Below are positions 44,763 to 54,109 of a stretch of DNA of 64,000 nt, piece by piece; positions within the stretch are counted from its first letter, which is position 1; every line of letters begins with the position of its first letter. A program made the translations under genes and the position numbers. Location of the stretch: the NCBI RefSeq assembly GCF_030161415.1, contig NZ_BSSU01000004.1:186001-250000 (forward strand). Direction: 5' to 3'. The stretch is from Thalassotalea eurytherma (GTDB taxonomy: Bacteria > Pseudomonadota > Gammaproteobacteria > Enterobacterales > Alteromonadaceae). Under the pieces are notes generated by a model. The model had not been told where the DNA came from and made no database searches. It was given only the letters and a program-made list of their open reading frames with translations.

Positions 44763-46451
44763 ATGACCACAGCGAGTTTAGTCAGTAACAAGAAAAATAA
44801 TATAGATCTCGTACTAACTCCAAACAAGTCTAGCGCGCCAATATCAGAGCTTGATATTTATGATTTAGTAGAAAGCTCTGAATATGGGGTTCTGCAACTA
44901 GTAAAAAATAACGTTAAAAATGCTATTGCAGAGCTAAATGACGTTTTAAAATCGTTACAAGAAAACCAAACTGGCAGAGAAATTCGCTACGAGATTTTAG
45001 TGCGTATAGACGCGACTATTCAAATTAAAATCGATAGTGACGATATGCAAGCCAGTGCCGAAATTACGGCAGCCCAAGGCGGTGCGCATCTTTCGGCTAA
45101 AGGCATTTTAAATGCGGCGAAAGAGCAAGGCGTAATAAAAGGCTTCATCAAAGAACAACTTATCGCTCTTGCACAAGCCGGCGCTAGAGCAAAACCTTCT
45201 ACTCAAGTCACTAAAATAATAGCTAAAGGAAAGCCTGCTATTAAGGGCAAAGACACCAAAATAAAAATGTTGGTGGAAAGTGCTCAATCACGCGTACTTA
45301 GACCACAAGCTCGAGAAGACGGTACGGTAGATATGCGTAATTTAGGCGACATTATTTGTGTTAAAGTTGGCGATCCTTTAGCACAACGCATCCCTTTTAC
45401 GCTCGGCATCAAAGGTTACACGGTAAAAGGCAAAGATTTAGAACCCTTACCCGGTGAAGATTGCCAGATAGAAATAGGTGAAGGTACGGTACTGAGTCCT
45501 AAAAACAACAATGTACTTATCTCAACATTGGTTGGTTTACCAAAAGTGATCGACAATGGCATGTCAGTTGAAAAGGTCTATAAAGTTAACAATGTTGATG
45601 TTGGCTCAGGGCATATCAAATTTGAAGGCAACGTTATCATTGAAGGCGATGTCAAAGAAAGCATGAAAGTCATCGCGTCGGGCGATATCACCGTTGGTGG
45701 TTTTGTTGAATCAGCAACACTAGAAGCAGGTGGCGACGTTATTATTCAAAAAGGTATTATTGGTAGAAAGCAAGAAGTTGAAACCAATAACGTTGATGAT
45801 ATCAAAATGTCGGCATTTATTAGTGCTAAAGGCAATATTCATGCTACTTACAGCCAATATACTGAGCTCGTTGCCGGCAAAGATATTACGATAGAAAACC
45901 AACTTATGCATAGCATCATTACCTTAGACGGTAAACTATGGGTAGGGCAAGAAGACAAACTCAACGGTAAGTTAATTGCTGGTCATATTAGTGCTGGTAC
46001 GTCAGTTCACGCTGGTAGTATCGGTGCATCTGCAGGTTCAAACACCTACATTACTTTCGACAAACAGGTGAAAAAATACAAACAACGTATTGAAGCCATT
46101 GATGAAAAAATTAATGACGAAATCGAAAAAACGCAAGAGTTAAGAGGTGCTGCAGAGCGTTTACGACAGTTGCCTCAAGAACGCGCTGATAAAGATATGT
46201 TGGCAAAAGTTGTCAAAACTTATCAACATCATGCTAGCACCTTAGGTGATCTTCACAACGATAAAGAACGCGAAGAGCAAGCCTTACAATTTTTCATGGA
46301 AAGTGTTTATGTTGAAGGACGCGAACATATTTACCATGGCGTAGAAGTGCGAGTTGGTGATTTCGTGGAACGCAGTCGTCGTGAATATGGTCCAAGTAAA
46401 ATATTTTATAGTGAACGTAAAGTTATTATTGATCCAATCGTAAATAATTAG
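44763..46451 (+). CDS. FapA/DUF342 domain protein
   Basis: 562 residues. Long N-terminal region (about 1-190) followed by the FapA/DUF342 beta-solenoid (about 195-430): GDIICVKVGDPLAQRIPFTLGIKGYTVKGKDLEPLPGEDCQIEIGEGT, then repeated strands such as GHIKFEGNVIIEGDVKESMKVIASGDITVGGFVESATLEAGGDVIIQKGIIG. A C-terminal coiled coil runs about 430-530 (YKQRIEAIDEKINDEIEKTQELRGAAERLRQ). DUF342 proteins are cytoplasmic polymers or scaffolds found near motility and envelope genes; the biochemical role is unknown. Confidence 0.88.
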   Translation: MTTASLVSNKKNNIDLVLTPNKSSAPISELDIYDLVESSEYGVLQLVKNNVKNAIAELNDVLKSLQENQTGREIRYEILVRIDATIQIKIDSDDMQASAEITAAQGGAHLSAKGILNAAKEQGVIKGFIKEQLIALAQAGARAKPSTQVTKIIAKGKPAIKGKDTKIKMLVESAQSRVLRPQAREDGTVDMRNLGDIICVKVGDPLAQRIPFTLGIKGYTVKGKDLEPLPGEDCQIEIGEGTVLSPKNNNVLISTLVGLPKVIDNGMSVEKVYKVNNVDVGSGHIKFEGNVIIEGDVKESMKVIASGDITVGGFVESATLEAGGDVIIQKGIIGRKQEVETNNVDDIKMSAFISAKGNIHATYSQYTELVAGKDITIENQLMHSIITLDGKLWVGQEDKLNGKLIAGHISAGTSVHAGSIGASAGSNTYITFDKQVKKYKQRIEAIDEKINDEIEKTQELRGAAERLRQLPQERADKDMLAKVVKTYQHHASTLGDLHNDKEREEQALQFFMESVYVEGREHIYHGVEVRVGDFVERSRREYGPSKIFYSERKVIIDPIVNN

Positions 46452-46533
46452 CGCTTTAGCTCATTTTCACTAAATTTGTTTGTCGAAATCGATTAAGTTT
46501 TGCTATTCTGCAAAAAAATTCTTGGTGATTTTA

Positions 46534-47316
46534 ATGAAATTTGTCCGTGCTTTTACACTTGCTTTGCCACTCGTAGCTTCTCCTGTTTTTGCTGAGCACT
46601 GCTCTGTTAATTTTAACTATGGTGTGATTATCGATCCTATTCATATTCGCACTTTAGACAAAGGCATAACAAAAGTTCAAATCACCAACAATAACCAGCT
46701 TTTTATTCATGGAAGACAAGTTCAATTAACGCCTAAACAAAAAGAATCATTATCTTTATACAGCAATGGCATTCGTGAACATGTTCCTGAAATTGTATCT
46801 ATTGCTATCGAAGGTGTTGATATCGGCTTAAAAGCCGTCAATAAGCTTGTTGGCGGTTTAACTGGTGAGAACAGTGAGTCGCACCAGAAACTACAAGAAA
46901 ATTTTGATGAGCTGCATTCGCGCATGCGCCGCCGCTTTAATCATTCAGACGACAGCTATTATGTTGCACCACAAGATTTTAACGATTTTGATGAAATTTT
47001 TGCCGGTGAATTTGAACAAGAAATTAAACAAATCGTTTCTGCCTCTGTTGGCACTATTTTGCTTGCAGTAGGTAAAGCCATGACAGCACAAGAAGAAGGC
47101 GAAATGGAAGATCGCATGGCGAACTTTGATCAGCACCTGTCAGAGCTAGGTGCAGAAATAGAGCTTGATATCAGCGAAAAAACGAAAGTCATTGAAACTA
47201 AAGCAAGTCAATTCTGTACCAAGCTAATAGAGCTCGATGATAGAGAAACACAGCTTCAACAACAAATCCCAGAGTTACTGCCTTACAACTTAATATCTAC
47301 TGATAACAAACATTAA
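46534..47316 (+). CDS. YggN family (DUF2884) periplasmic protein
   Basis: About 260 residues. Signal peptide FVRAFTLALPLVASPVFAEHC; mature part starts CSVNFNYGVIIDPIHIRTL and continues VQITNNNQLFIHGRQVQLTPKQKESLSLYSNGIREHVPEIVSIAIEGVDIGLKAVN, the DUF2884 hallmark. A helical C-terminal half has DELHSRMRRRF. ATG 46534 has GGTGA five bases upstream and opens directly into the signal sequence; an in-frame start 18 codons earlier does not. Function unknown. Confidence 0.85.
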   Translation: MKFVRAFTLALPLVASPVFAEHCSVNFNYGVIIDPIHIRTLDKGITKVQITNNNQLFIHGRQVQLTPKQKESLSLYSNGIREHVPEIVSIAIEGVDIGLKAVNKLVGGLTGENSESHQKLQENFDELHSRMRRRFNHSDDSYYVAPQDFNDFDEIFAGEFEQEIKQIVSASVGTILLAVGKAMTAQEEGEMEDRMANFDQHLSELGAEIELDISEKTKVIETKASQFCTKLIELDDRETQLQQQIPELLPYNLISTDNKH

Positions 47317-47341
47317 AAAAGGAGCCAATTGGCTCCTTTTT
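47316..47341. terminator. Bidirectional terminator
   Basis: Perfect palindrome AAAAAGGAGCCAATTGGCTCC plus T run, right after the yggN-like stop and 20 bases from the end of the convergent M3 peptidase gene. Confidence 0.9.
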
Positions 47342-47361
47342 ACTATTGTAGGCTTAACTGC

Positions 47362-49569
47362 TTATTTTTTTGGAAGCGGAAAGCCGCGATCACGCATCAA
47401 TGCATCAACTTTAGCGTCTCGACCTCTAAAAGCGCGGTAAGCTTCAGCTGGATCAACAGCGTTTCTCACACTAAATAAGTGTTCAACGAGCTTAGCTGCA
47501 ACTTCTTTATCGTAAAAGCCACCAGGTGCTTCTTTGAATGCTTCAGCGGCATCAGACGTCAACACTTCAGCCCACATATAGCCGTAGTATGCTGCCGAAT
47601 AACCTTCACCAGAGAACACGTGACCAAAATGTGGTGTTCTGTGACGCATCACAATTGAATCCGGCATGTCCATACCTTTCAAAGTGTCGCGCTCAAACGA
47701 GTCAGGATCAATATTTGCTGGATCTGTGGTATGCAGCTTCATATCAATTAATGCTGATGCTAAGTACTCAGTCGTTTTAAAACCTTCATTAAACGTTGAA
47801 GCTTTTTTGATTTTCGCTACCAACTCAGCAGGAATACGTTCGCCAGTTTTGTAGTGAACAAGGTATTGATCAATGACTTCATCAGTCGTTAACCAACGTT
47901 CTAGTAATTGAGATTGGAATTCAGTGTAATCACGAACACCGCCATTTAATGTTGGGTAAGCAACATTAGAGGCTAAAAAGTGAAGTGCGTGACCAAATTC
48001 GTGGAAATAGGTTTCTGCATCATCCCATGAAATTAATGTTGGTTCGCCGGCCGCACCTTTAACAAAGTTCGAGTTGTTTGACGATAAGACATTTGTTTTA
48101 CCATCAAAGGTTGTGAAGCTTCGGTATGTTGTTGCCCATGCACCTGAACGCTTACCTGTGCGAGAAAACGGATCTAAGTACCATAATCCAATATGCTCAC
48201 CCGATGTTTTATCGGTAACTTCCCAAACACTGACATCTTCGTGAAAAACAGGAACCGAGCCTTTCTCTACAGGCTTAAAATCAAAGTTAAATAAACGACC
48301 TGCAACATAAAACATTGCTTCACGTAATTTGTCTAACTGTAGATATTGTTTCACTTCATCTGAATCAAGATCATATTTCTGCTTACGCACTTTCTCAGCG
48401 TAATAGCGGTAATCCCAAGGCTCAATTTTTTCAATGCCATGTAACTCTTTACCAAGAGCAAGCATATCAGCAACTTCTTCATCAACACGGGCAATCGCTG
48501 CAGGCCACACTTGCTCCATCAAGTTCATCGCATTTTCAGGCGTTTTCGCCATACGATCTTCTAAACGCCAAGCAGCATAGTTTTTGTAACCTAATAACCC
48601 AACACGTTCATGACGTAGTGTTAAAATTTCTTTGATAATAGCGTTGTTATCAAACTCATCGCCATTGTCGCCACGGTTGTAATAGGTTTCCCATACTTTT
48701 TTGCGTAGTTCACGATCATCAGAGTAAGTTAAGAACGGGTCCATAGAAGAGCGAGTATTGGTAATTGCATACTTACCTTCTTCCCCTTTTGATGTCGCAG
48801 CACCTGCTGCAGCCGCTTTCACTGAATCAGGTAAACCACTTAATTGAGACTCTTCCAAAAACAAGACATAGTTTTCTTCATCAGCTAATACATTGTTTGA
48901 AAATTTCGTATGTAGCTGAGCTAAACGCTGGTTTATATCTGCATAACGCTTCTTGTCTTCTTCATTAAGCGTTGCACCATTTTGTGCAAATGAATTATAG
49001 GTTAACCAAGTCACGCGCTGTTGATCTTTGCGTAACTCATCAAAACCTTCTCCTTTATAAACCGCTGAAATACGTTCAAATAGTTTCGCGTTTTGGTTAA
49101 TTTTAGAGAAGAAAGTTGATAACTTTGGCGCCATTTCTTGCTGAATAGCACGAAACTCTGCACTTGAACGGTTTGCGCTCCAAATACCCCAGTAAGTGAA
49201 TAAGCGGTCTAGTTCTGCGCCTGAACGCTCCATCGCAACAATCGTATTTTCAAACGTTGCCGCGGCTTCGTTATTTGCAATCGCGTCAATTTCCGTTAAC
49301 TGCATTGCCATTGCTTCTTCTAATGCAGGAATTAACCCTTTAAGTTCGACTTTGTCAAAAGCAGGTACGCCTTCAAATGGACCTGTCCATTCTGCTAGAA
49401 GTAAGTCTTTTGCTGCTTGCACATCAGCGGCTAAGGTAGGCGCTGATTCCTGAGCAGTTTCAGCTTTTACGGCAGGCTGTTCAACCGTTTCATTTTTTGT
49501 TGTGCTTTCACTGCAGGCGACTAAGGCACCTGACAAGATCATCGCACTAAAAAGCTTATTAAATTTCAT
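47362..49569 (-). CDS. M3-family metallopeptidase (Dcp-like), predicted lipoprotein
   Basis: 735 residues. The zinc motif FHEFGHALHFLA (HExxH) lies near residue 525, with the distal glutamate in ERWLTTDEV-like sequence after DYTEFQSQLLERW. Overall pattern matches dipeptidyl carboxypeptidase Dcp (AWRLEDRMAKTPENAMNLMEQVW, GLWYLDPFSRTGKRSGAW). Unlike cytosolic E. coli Dcp it has a type II signal sequence with lipobox LVAC (about residues 16-19) and a polar linker, so it is probably envelope-anchored. Single gene. Confidence 0.92.
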   Translation of the reverse strand: MKFNKLFSAMILSGALVACSESTTKNETVEQPAVKAETAQESAPTLAADVQAAKDLLLAEWTGPFEGVPAFDKVELKGLIPALEEAMAMQLTEIDAIANNEAAATFENTIVAMERSGAELDRLFTYWGIWSANRSSAEFRAIQQEMAPKLSTFFSKINQNAKLFERISAVYKGEGFDELRKDQQRVTWLTYNSFAQNGATLNEEDKKRYADINQRLAQLHTKFSNNVLADEENYVLFLEESQLSGLPDSVKAAAAGAATSKGEEGKYAITNTRSSMDPFLTYSDDRELRKKVWETYYNRGDNGDEFDNNAIIKEILTLRHERVGLLGYKNYAAWRLEDRMAKTPENAMNLMEQVWPAAIARVDEEVADMLALGKELHGIEKIEPWDYRYYAEKVRKQKYDLDSDEVKQYLQLDKLREAMFYVAGRLFNFDFKPVEKGSVPVFHEDVSVWEVTDKTSGEHIGLWYLDPFSRTGKRSGAWATTYRSFTTFDGKTNVLSSNNSNFVKGAAGEPTLISWDDAETYFHEFGHALHFLASNVAYPTLNGGVRDYTEFQSQLLERWLTTDEVIDQYLVHYKTGERIPAELVAKIKKASTFNEGFKTTEYLASALIDMKLHTTDPANIDPDSFERDTLKGMDMPDSIVMRHRTPHFGHVFSGEGYSAAYYGYMWAEVLTSDAAEAFKEAPGGFYDKEVAAKLVEHLFSVRNAVDPAEAYRAFRGRDAKVDALMRDRGFPLPKK

Positions 49570-49752
49570 AAGATTCTCTATTAATTGTTATTTTAGCTAA
49601 TGCTTTGATGAGATTTTTTATCCCTACCACCATACACAACCGGTAACTTTACGGTCAATCATAAAGTTGTAAAAACCGATAACTTGCGTGCTTTACAAGT
49701 TTAATGAAGCAAGCGACACTATCGACATCTTTACTCGTATAAATAATGCAAT

Positions 49753-50706
49753 ATGCAAGCTGTATTTCTCGATGCACAAACCTTTCATTCAAGCATCTCT
49801 TTTAATGATATTGAACAGGCCGTTGGCTCACTAAAAACCTACCCGTTAACCAAGCCACTTGAAGTTATTGAACGTGCCATAGGTGCCGAGATTATCATCA
49901 CCAACAAAGTTATGCTCTCGGCGGCGTTACTAAAACAGCTACCTAATCTTAAACTAATATGTGTTAGCGCAACTGGCACTAATAATGTTGATTTAGACGC
50001 GGCAAAAGCATTAGGTATTGTCGTAACGAATGTGAGTGGTTATGCAAGTCAATCATTAAGTCAGTATGTACTAGCGCAAATATTAAACTATTATTGTCGC
50101 CTGCCCGCTCATAACCAAGTAACACAAAATAGTACCTGGCAAAATAGCCCGACGTTTTGCGTTCATGGCGACTCAATGATTGAACTAGCAGGGAAAACGC
50201 TCGGCATATATGGTTACGGTACATTAGGACGCGCAGTTGAGCAGCTAGCTAAGGCATTTGGGATGACGGTACTTATTTCAGAACACGCTAACAAAACCGC
50301 TATTCGAGCTAATCGTGTCAGCTATCAAGAAATGCTTACTAGCTCAGATATCATTAGCGTTCACTGTCCTCAAACAAAAGCAACCACAGAGCTCTTTAAC
50401 CGAGCAGCTTTTAGTAAAATGCAGTCACATTGTTTATTTATCAACACAGCCCGAGGAGGCGTAGTAAATAGTGTAGATTTAGCTAAAGCGCTAACAGCTA
50501 ATGAGATTGCACATGCGGTGGTAGATGTACTCGAACAAGAACCACCGCAAGCAGATCACCCTTTACTTGATAAGTCGTTAACCAATATCACGATCACCGC
50601 ACATATGGCGTGGGCAAGTATTGAAGCGCAACAACGATTAGTTGCACTGCTAGGAAAAAATATAATCGACTTTCAACAAGGTATCGCGACTAACGTTGTT
50701 AAATAG
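49753..50706 (+). CDS. D-2-hydroxyacid dehydrogenase, NAD-dependent
   Basis: 317 residues of the D-isomer-specific 2-hydroxyacid dehydrogenase family. The Rossmann motif is KTLGIYGYGTLGRAVEQLAKAFGM (residues about 145-168). The catalytic triad is in order: R in INTARGGVVNS (about 226-236), E in DVLEQEPPQ (about 258-266) and H in ITAHMAWAS (about 279-287). Sequence is closest in character to glycerate/hydroxypyruvate reductases, but the substrate is not certain. Convergent with the FAD oxidoreductase. Confidence 0.9.
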   Translation: MQAVFLDAQTFHSSISFNDIEQAVGSLKTYPLTKPLEVIERAIGAEIIITNKVMLSAALLKQLPNLKLICVSATGTNNVDLDAAKALGIVVTNVSGYASQSLSQYVLAQILNYYCRLPAHNQVTQNSTWQNSPTFCVHGDSMIELAGKTLGIYGYGTLGRAVEQLAKAFGMTVLISEHANKTAIRANRVSYQEMLTSSDIISVHCPQTKATTELFNRAAFSKMQSHCLFINTARGGVVNSVDLAKALTANEIAHAVVDVLEQEPPQADHPLLDKSLTNITITAHMAWASIEAQQRLVALLGKNIIDFQQGIATNVVK

Positions 50707-50726
50707 TCACGCAATGGTTGAGTCAA

Positions 50727-52064
50727 CTAAAAATAAGTATCTTTGATTTGACCATAGTGGAAATACCCCCACTGGCCAACACGACGAAATGGCGCAAATG
50801 GAAATTTAGGTAAGTGCTTTTGATATAAAGGTAAATTAGGAACTGATTGTTCAGCTACCTTTTGAGCAAGCCTTTTGCCTGCTTGTACTGAAAATGACAC
50901 GCCAGCACCACAATATCCCATCGAGTAAAAGACGTTTTTATTATCATTTTGATAGATGTGAGGCAGATCATCTAAAGCCACGGAAATCCAACCAGCCCAC
51001 GCATATTGGTAGTTAATGTTAGCAAGCGCAGGAAAGCTTGTTTTTAACACCGATAATAACCGATTAGCATAGTATGGATCTTGAGCGTCTTTACCACTAA
51101 TAGCGCCTCTTCCACCGAATAACAAACGATTATCAGGCAGCTTTCGGTAGTAATATTTTAACGCTCTTGTATCCATAACAACATTAGAGCTAATCAGATT
51201 GCACGCATCGATCTGCTGTTGTGTTAAAGGCTCCGTAACAATAATTTGAGACAGTACTGGTAAGGTACGACCCGCAACCAACGAATGAAAATTTTTAGGC
51301 GTATAGCCATTAGTTGCGATAACAACCTTAGACGCTGTGATTTTTGCCATCGGTGTCGTTAATACTTGGCGATTATTTTCTTCCTGCCAATCTTCTACAG
51401 GTGTACCGGTATGTATTGTAACGCCTGCTTTTCTGGCGAGTTCTTGATAACCCCAAGCAAGTTTTAACGGGTTTAAACCAAAACCATCTTGATAACGAAT
51501 TGCACCATGAGCATTTTGGTCTGCCATGTATTGGCTGTGCAATTCTTGACGTGATAACACTTGTACATCATAACCGAACATCTCTCGTTGCAAATTTGCT
51601 AGATCGGTTAACTCTTTCATCTTATTCGCTTTATGGGCGACCTTTATATAGCCATTAGGTTGACGATCACAGTCAATACCCTGACTAATCAAGTGATTAA
51701 CGGTTTCAACACCTTCTTGCATTTCACTATAAATACCGCGCATGACCTCTTCACCCCACTGGGCTTTCATTTGTGAAAATGACTTACGGCCTGATGTTTT
51801 AAGAATGAATCCAGCATTTCTGCCGCTGCAACCCCAGGCGGTTTTATTCGCTTCAACAACCGTTGCTTTAATTCCATGCTCTGTTGCCAGGTGAAGTGCA
51901 GTTGATAAGCCTGTGTAGCCAGCACCAATAATGCAAACATCAACATCAATATCTTTGGTTAAGATGCCATCATCTTGTGGCGCTTGACCGGACACATCAG
52001 CCCAATAACTTGTTGGATAGGGTTCGTTGGTGCCAGGAGAATAATGATGAAGAGGATCGTACAT
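50727..52064 (-). CDS. FAD-dependent amine/amino-acid oxidoreductase (DAO family)
   Basis: 445 residues. FAD-binding start VDVCIIGAGYTGLSTALHLATEHG (about 41-64), then the WGCSGRNAGFILKTSGRKSF segment characteristic of gamma-glutamylputrescine oxidase-like DAO proteins. A C-terminal YQNDNKNVFYSMGYCGAGVSFSVQAGKRLAQ closes the FAD site. The opening YPTSYWADVSG is also typical of that subgroup. No puu genes are adjacent, so oxidation of an amine or N-methyl amino acid is as far as I would go. Confidence 0.85.
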   Translation of the reverse strand: MYDPLHHYSPGTNEPYPTSYWADVSGQAPQDDGILTKDIDVDVCIIGAGYTGLSTALHLATEHGIKATVVEANKTAWGCSGRNAGFILKTSGRKSFSQMKAQWGEEVMRGIYSEMQEGVETVNHLISQGIDCDRQPNGYIKVAHKANKMKELTDLANLQREMFGYDVQVLSRQELHSQYMADQNAHGAIRYQDGFGLNPLKLAWGYQELARKAGVTIHTGTPVEDWQEENNRQVLTTPMAKITASKVVIATNGYTPKNFHSLVAGRTLPVLSQIIVTEPLTQQQIDACNLISSNVVMDTRALKYYYRKLPDNRLLFGGRGAISGKDAQDPYYANRLLSVLKTSFPALANINYQYAWAGWISVALDDLPHIYQNDNKNVFYSMGYCGAGVSFSVQAGKRLAQKVAEQSVPNLPLYQKHLPKFPFAPFRRVGQWGYFHYGQIKDTYF

Positions 52065-52189
52065 ATGGGCTCACTACTACTTAAAATTGCGATGTTCAAC
52101 TAGGCTTTCACGGTAAAAATCATGAAATGCCCAAAAAATAATGGCAAACTATGCCACGTTTTTAATGAATTCGCATCTAGGTTGTTTCT

Positions 52190-52765
52190 GTGGTGACAAA
52201 AAAAGAAATTATTTATCGAGAAATGTCGGCTGAAGATTTTGAGCAAATTATCGCTTTAGGGAATCATGTCCACGGCGATGGCTATTTGAATCAACAGAAT
52301 ATAAAACAATGGTTTGAAAAAGGGCTAAAGAATAACATTAATGCTAATTACGTCGCCTACGATGGCAATAAATTAGTAGGCTTTCGCATAACCTATAGTC
52401 CAGAGCAATGGGATATTGACCAATGGTCTACACCGAGCAAATGGCAAGTAGAGCCCGCATTGGTTAGTTATTTCAAATGTAATACGGTAGATGAAAACTA
52501 TCGAGGCTATGGCATTGGTTCTCAATTGCTGAAAGATTCAATTAATGCGCTTAAAACACAAGGTGCAAAATCCGGTGTTAGTCATTTATGGATGCAAAGC
52601 CCGGGTAACAGTGCAGTTAAGTACTTTACCAAATGTGGCGGTGAGTTAGTGCAAGAGCACCCAGATAAATGGCATGAAGACAGCAAAAATGGCTACCGCT
52701 GTATTTTATGTGGTTTTGACTGCCATTGCAGTGCAGCAGAAATGATCATCTATTTTAACGATTAG
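52190..52765 (+). CDS. GNAT-family N-acetyltransferase
   Basis: 191 residues with the GNAT fold; acetyl-CoA loop in VDENYRGYGIGSQLLKDSINAL (residues about 103-124, R/Q-x-x-G-x-G/A pattern) and a following HLWMQSPGNSAVKYFTKCGGEL strand and helix. The C-terminal segment RCILCGFDCHCSAAEMIIYF has four cysteines and a histidine, unusual for the fold and possibly a metal site. Start is one of two consecutive GTG codons (52190 or 52193). Target unknown. Confidence 0.82.
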   Translation: MVTKKEIIYREMSAEDFEQIIALGNHVHGDGYLNQQNIKQWFEKGLKNNINANYVAYDGNKLVGFRITYSPEQWDIDQWSTPSKWQVEPALVSYFKCNTVDENYRGYGIGSQLLKDSINALKTQGAKSGVSHLWMQSPGNSAVKYFTKCGGELVQEHPDKWHEDSKNGYRCILCGFDCHCSAAEMIIYFND

Positions 52766-52781
52766 CATCGCATGAAGTTAA

Positions 52782-52813
52782 AAGGAGCAAGGTAATAGCT
52801 TACCATGCTCCTT
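52782..52813. terminator. Hairpin between convergent genes
   Basis: AAGGAGCA-A-GGTAA / TTACC-A-TGCTCCTT stem with one mismatch and a four-base loop, between the GNAT gene and thrC. Strong stem but no T tract. Confidence 0.6.
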
Positions 52814-52819
52814 ATTCAC

Positions 52820-54100
52820 TTATTCGCCTAAAAGAAACGCGCTTAACTGAGCAAAATCAGCCGACATATCAATTGAGAGAATTTGTTCACTCGCACAATC
52901 GGCAAGTTCTTTTGGCAATGCTAAAGGCACACCTAAGATACTTTCTACCACTTCCTTAAATTTAGCTGGGTGAGCCGTTCCTAAAAACAGGCCAAGCTCA
53001 TCTGCTTTTAAATCACTTAACATTGCTTTATACGCTATAGCGCCATGTGGTTCACTCAAATAGCCTTGTTGATTTAATGCAATCACCGCTGATTGAGTTT
53101 GTTCTTCATCAATCGTTTTAGATGACAATAGCTGTTTATCGATAATATTCGACTCAAGCATATACTCAATACGAGGCCAGTTATTTGGGTTTGAAACATC
53201 CATTGCATTGGAAATCGTAGCAACCGTGTCATTAGGCTGCCATTGACCTGATTGCAAATAACGCGGCACGGTGTCGTTTGCATTGGTTGCCGCGACAAAT
53301 CGTTCAATAGGTAGCCCTAATGCTTTAGCTAACATCGCGGCGGTTAAATTACCAAAGTTACCGCTTGGTACTGATAGTACAACCTTCGACGTTTCACCTG
53401 ATTTTTTCAATTGTGACAACGCTTCAAAGTAATAACAAATTTGCGCTAATAAACGACTAATATTAATTGAGTTAGCCGAGTTTAAACCTATCGTTTTGGC
53501 TAGTTCTCTATCATCAAACGCTTGCTTGACTAACGCCTGACAATCATCGAATGAACCATCAATCGCAATTGTGCGAATATTTCCACCTAAGGTAGTGAAC
53601 ATCTTTTCCTGAAGAAGGCTGATCTTTCCTTTAGGGTATAAAATCACAACATCGATATTCTCTATACCATGAAACGCGTGCGCAACTGCTGCGCCGGTAT
53701 CGCCTGAAGTAGCTGTTAAAATGGTAATTTTTTCACCATCAGTAAATCGTGACAAACACTGCGCCATAAAACGAGCACCGAAATCTTTAAACGCTAATGT
53801 CGGGCCATGATACAACTCCAATGAAGCAACATCTTCGCGCACTTTGTTCACTTTAGCTGGAAAATCAAACGCACTATTAATCACATCATAAAGCGCTTCT
53901 TTTGACAGGTCTCCCTCTACAAATGGTGCCAATACTTCAACACTACGTTCAACTAAATCCATATCTAGGAGCGCGTCAATATTATCAAAACTTGGGATTT
54001 CCTCAGGAAAAAATAATCCCTGCTCTCGCCCTAGACCTTGTTTTACTGCCTGAGCAAAGCTCACCTGCTCAGTATTATCTTTTAAATTATAGTATTTCAA
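52820..54100 (-). CDS. thrC: Threonine synthase
   Basis: PLP enzyme converting O-phosphohomoserine to threonine. 426 residues: MKYYNLKDNTEQVSFAQAVKQGLGREQGLFFPEEIP start, PLP lysine in GPTLAFKDFGARFMAQ (about 95-110), TSGDTGAAVAHAFHG, and VLSVPSGNFGNLTAAMLAKALGLP. Last gene of thrABC; it starts 9 bases after thrB. Confidence 0.97.
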   Translation of the reverse strand: MKYYNLKDNTEQVSFAQAVKQGLGREQGLFFPEEIPSFDNIDALLDMDLVERSVEVLAPFVEGDLSKEALYDVINSAFDFPAKVNKVREDVASLELYHGPTLAFKDFGARFMAQCLSRFTDGEKITILTATSGDTGAAVAHAFHGIENIDVVILYPKGKISLLQEKMFTTLGGNIRTIAIDGSFDDCQALVKQAFDDRELAKTIGLNSANSINISRLLAQICYYFEALSQLKKSGETSKVVLSVPSGNFGNLTAAMLAKALGLPIERFVAATNANDTVPRYLQSGQWQPNDTVATISNAMDVSNPNNWPRIEYMLESNIIDKQLLSSKTIDEEQTQSAVIALNQQGYLSEPHGAIAYKAMLSDLKADELGLFLGTAHPAKFKEVVESILGVPLALPKELADCASEQILSIDMSADFAQLSAFLLGE

Positions 54101-54109
54101 ATCGTTCCC

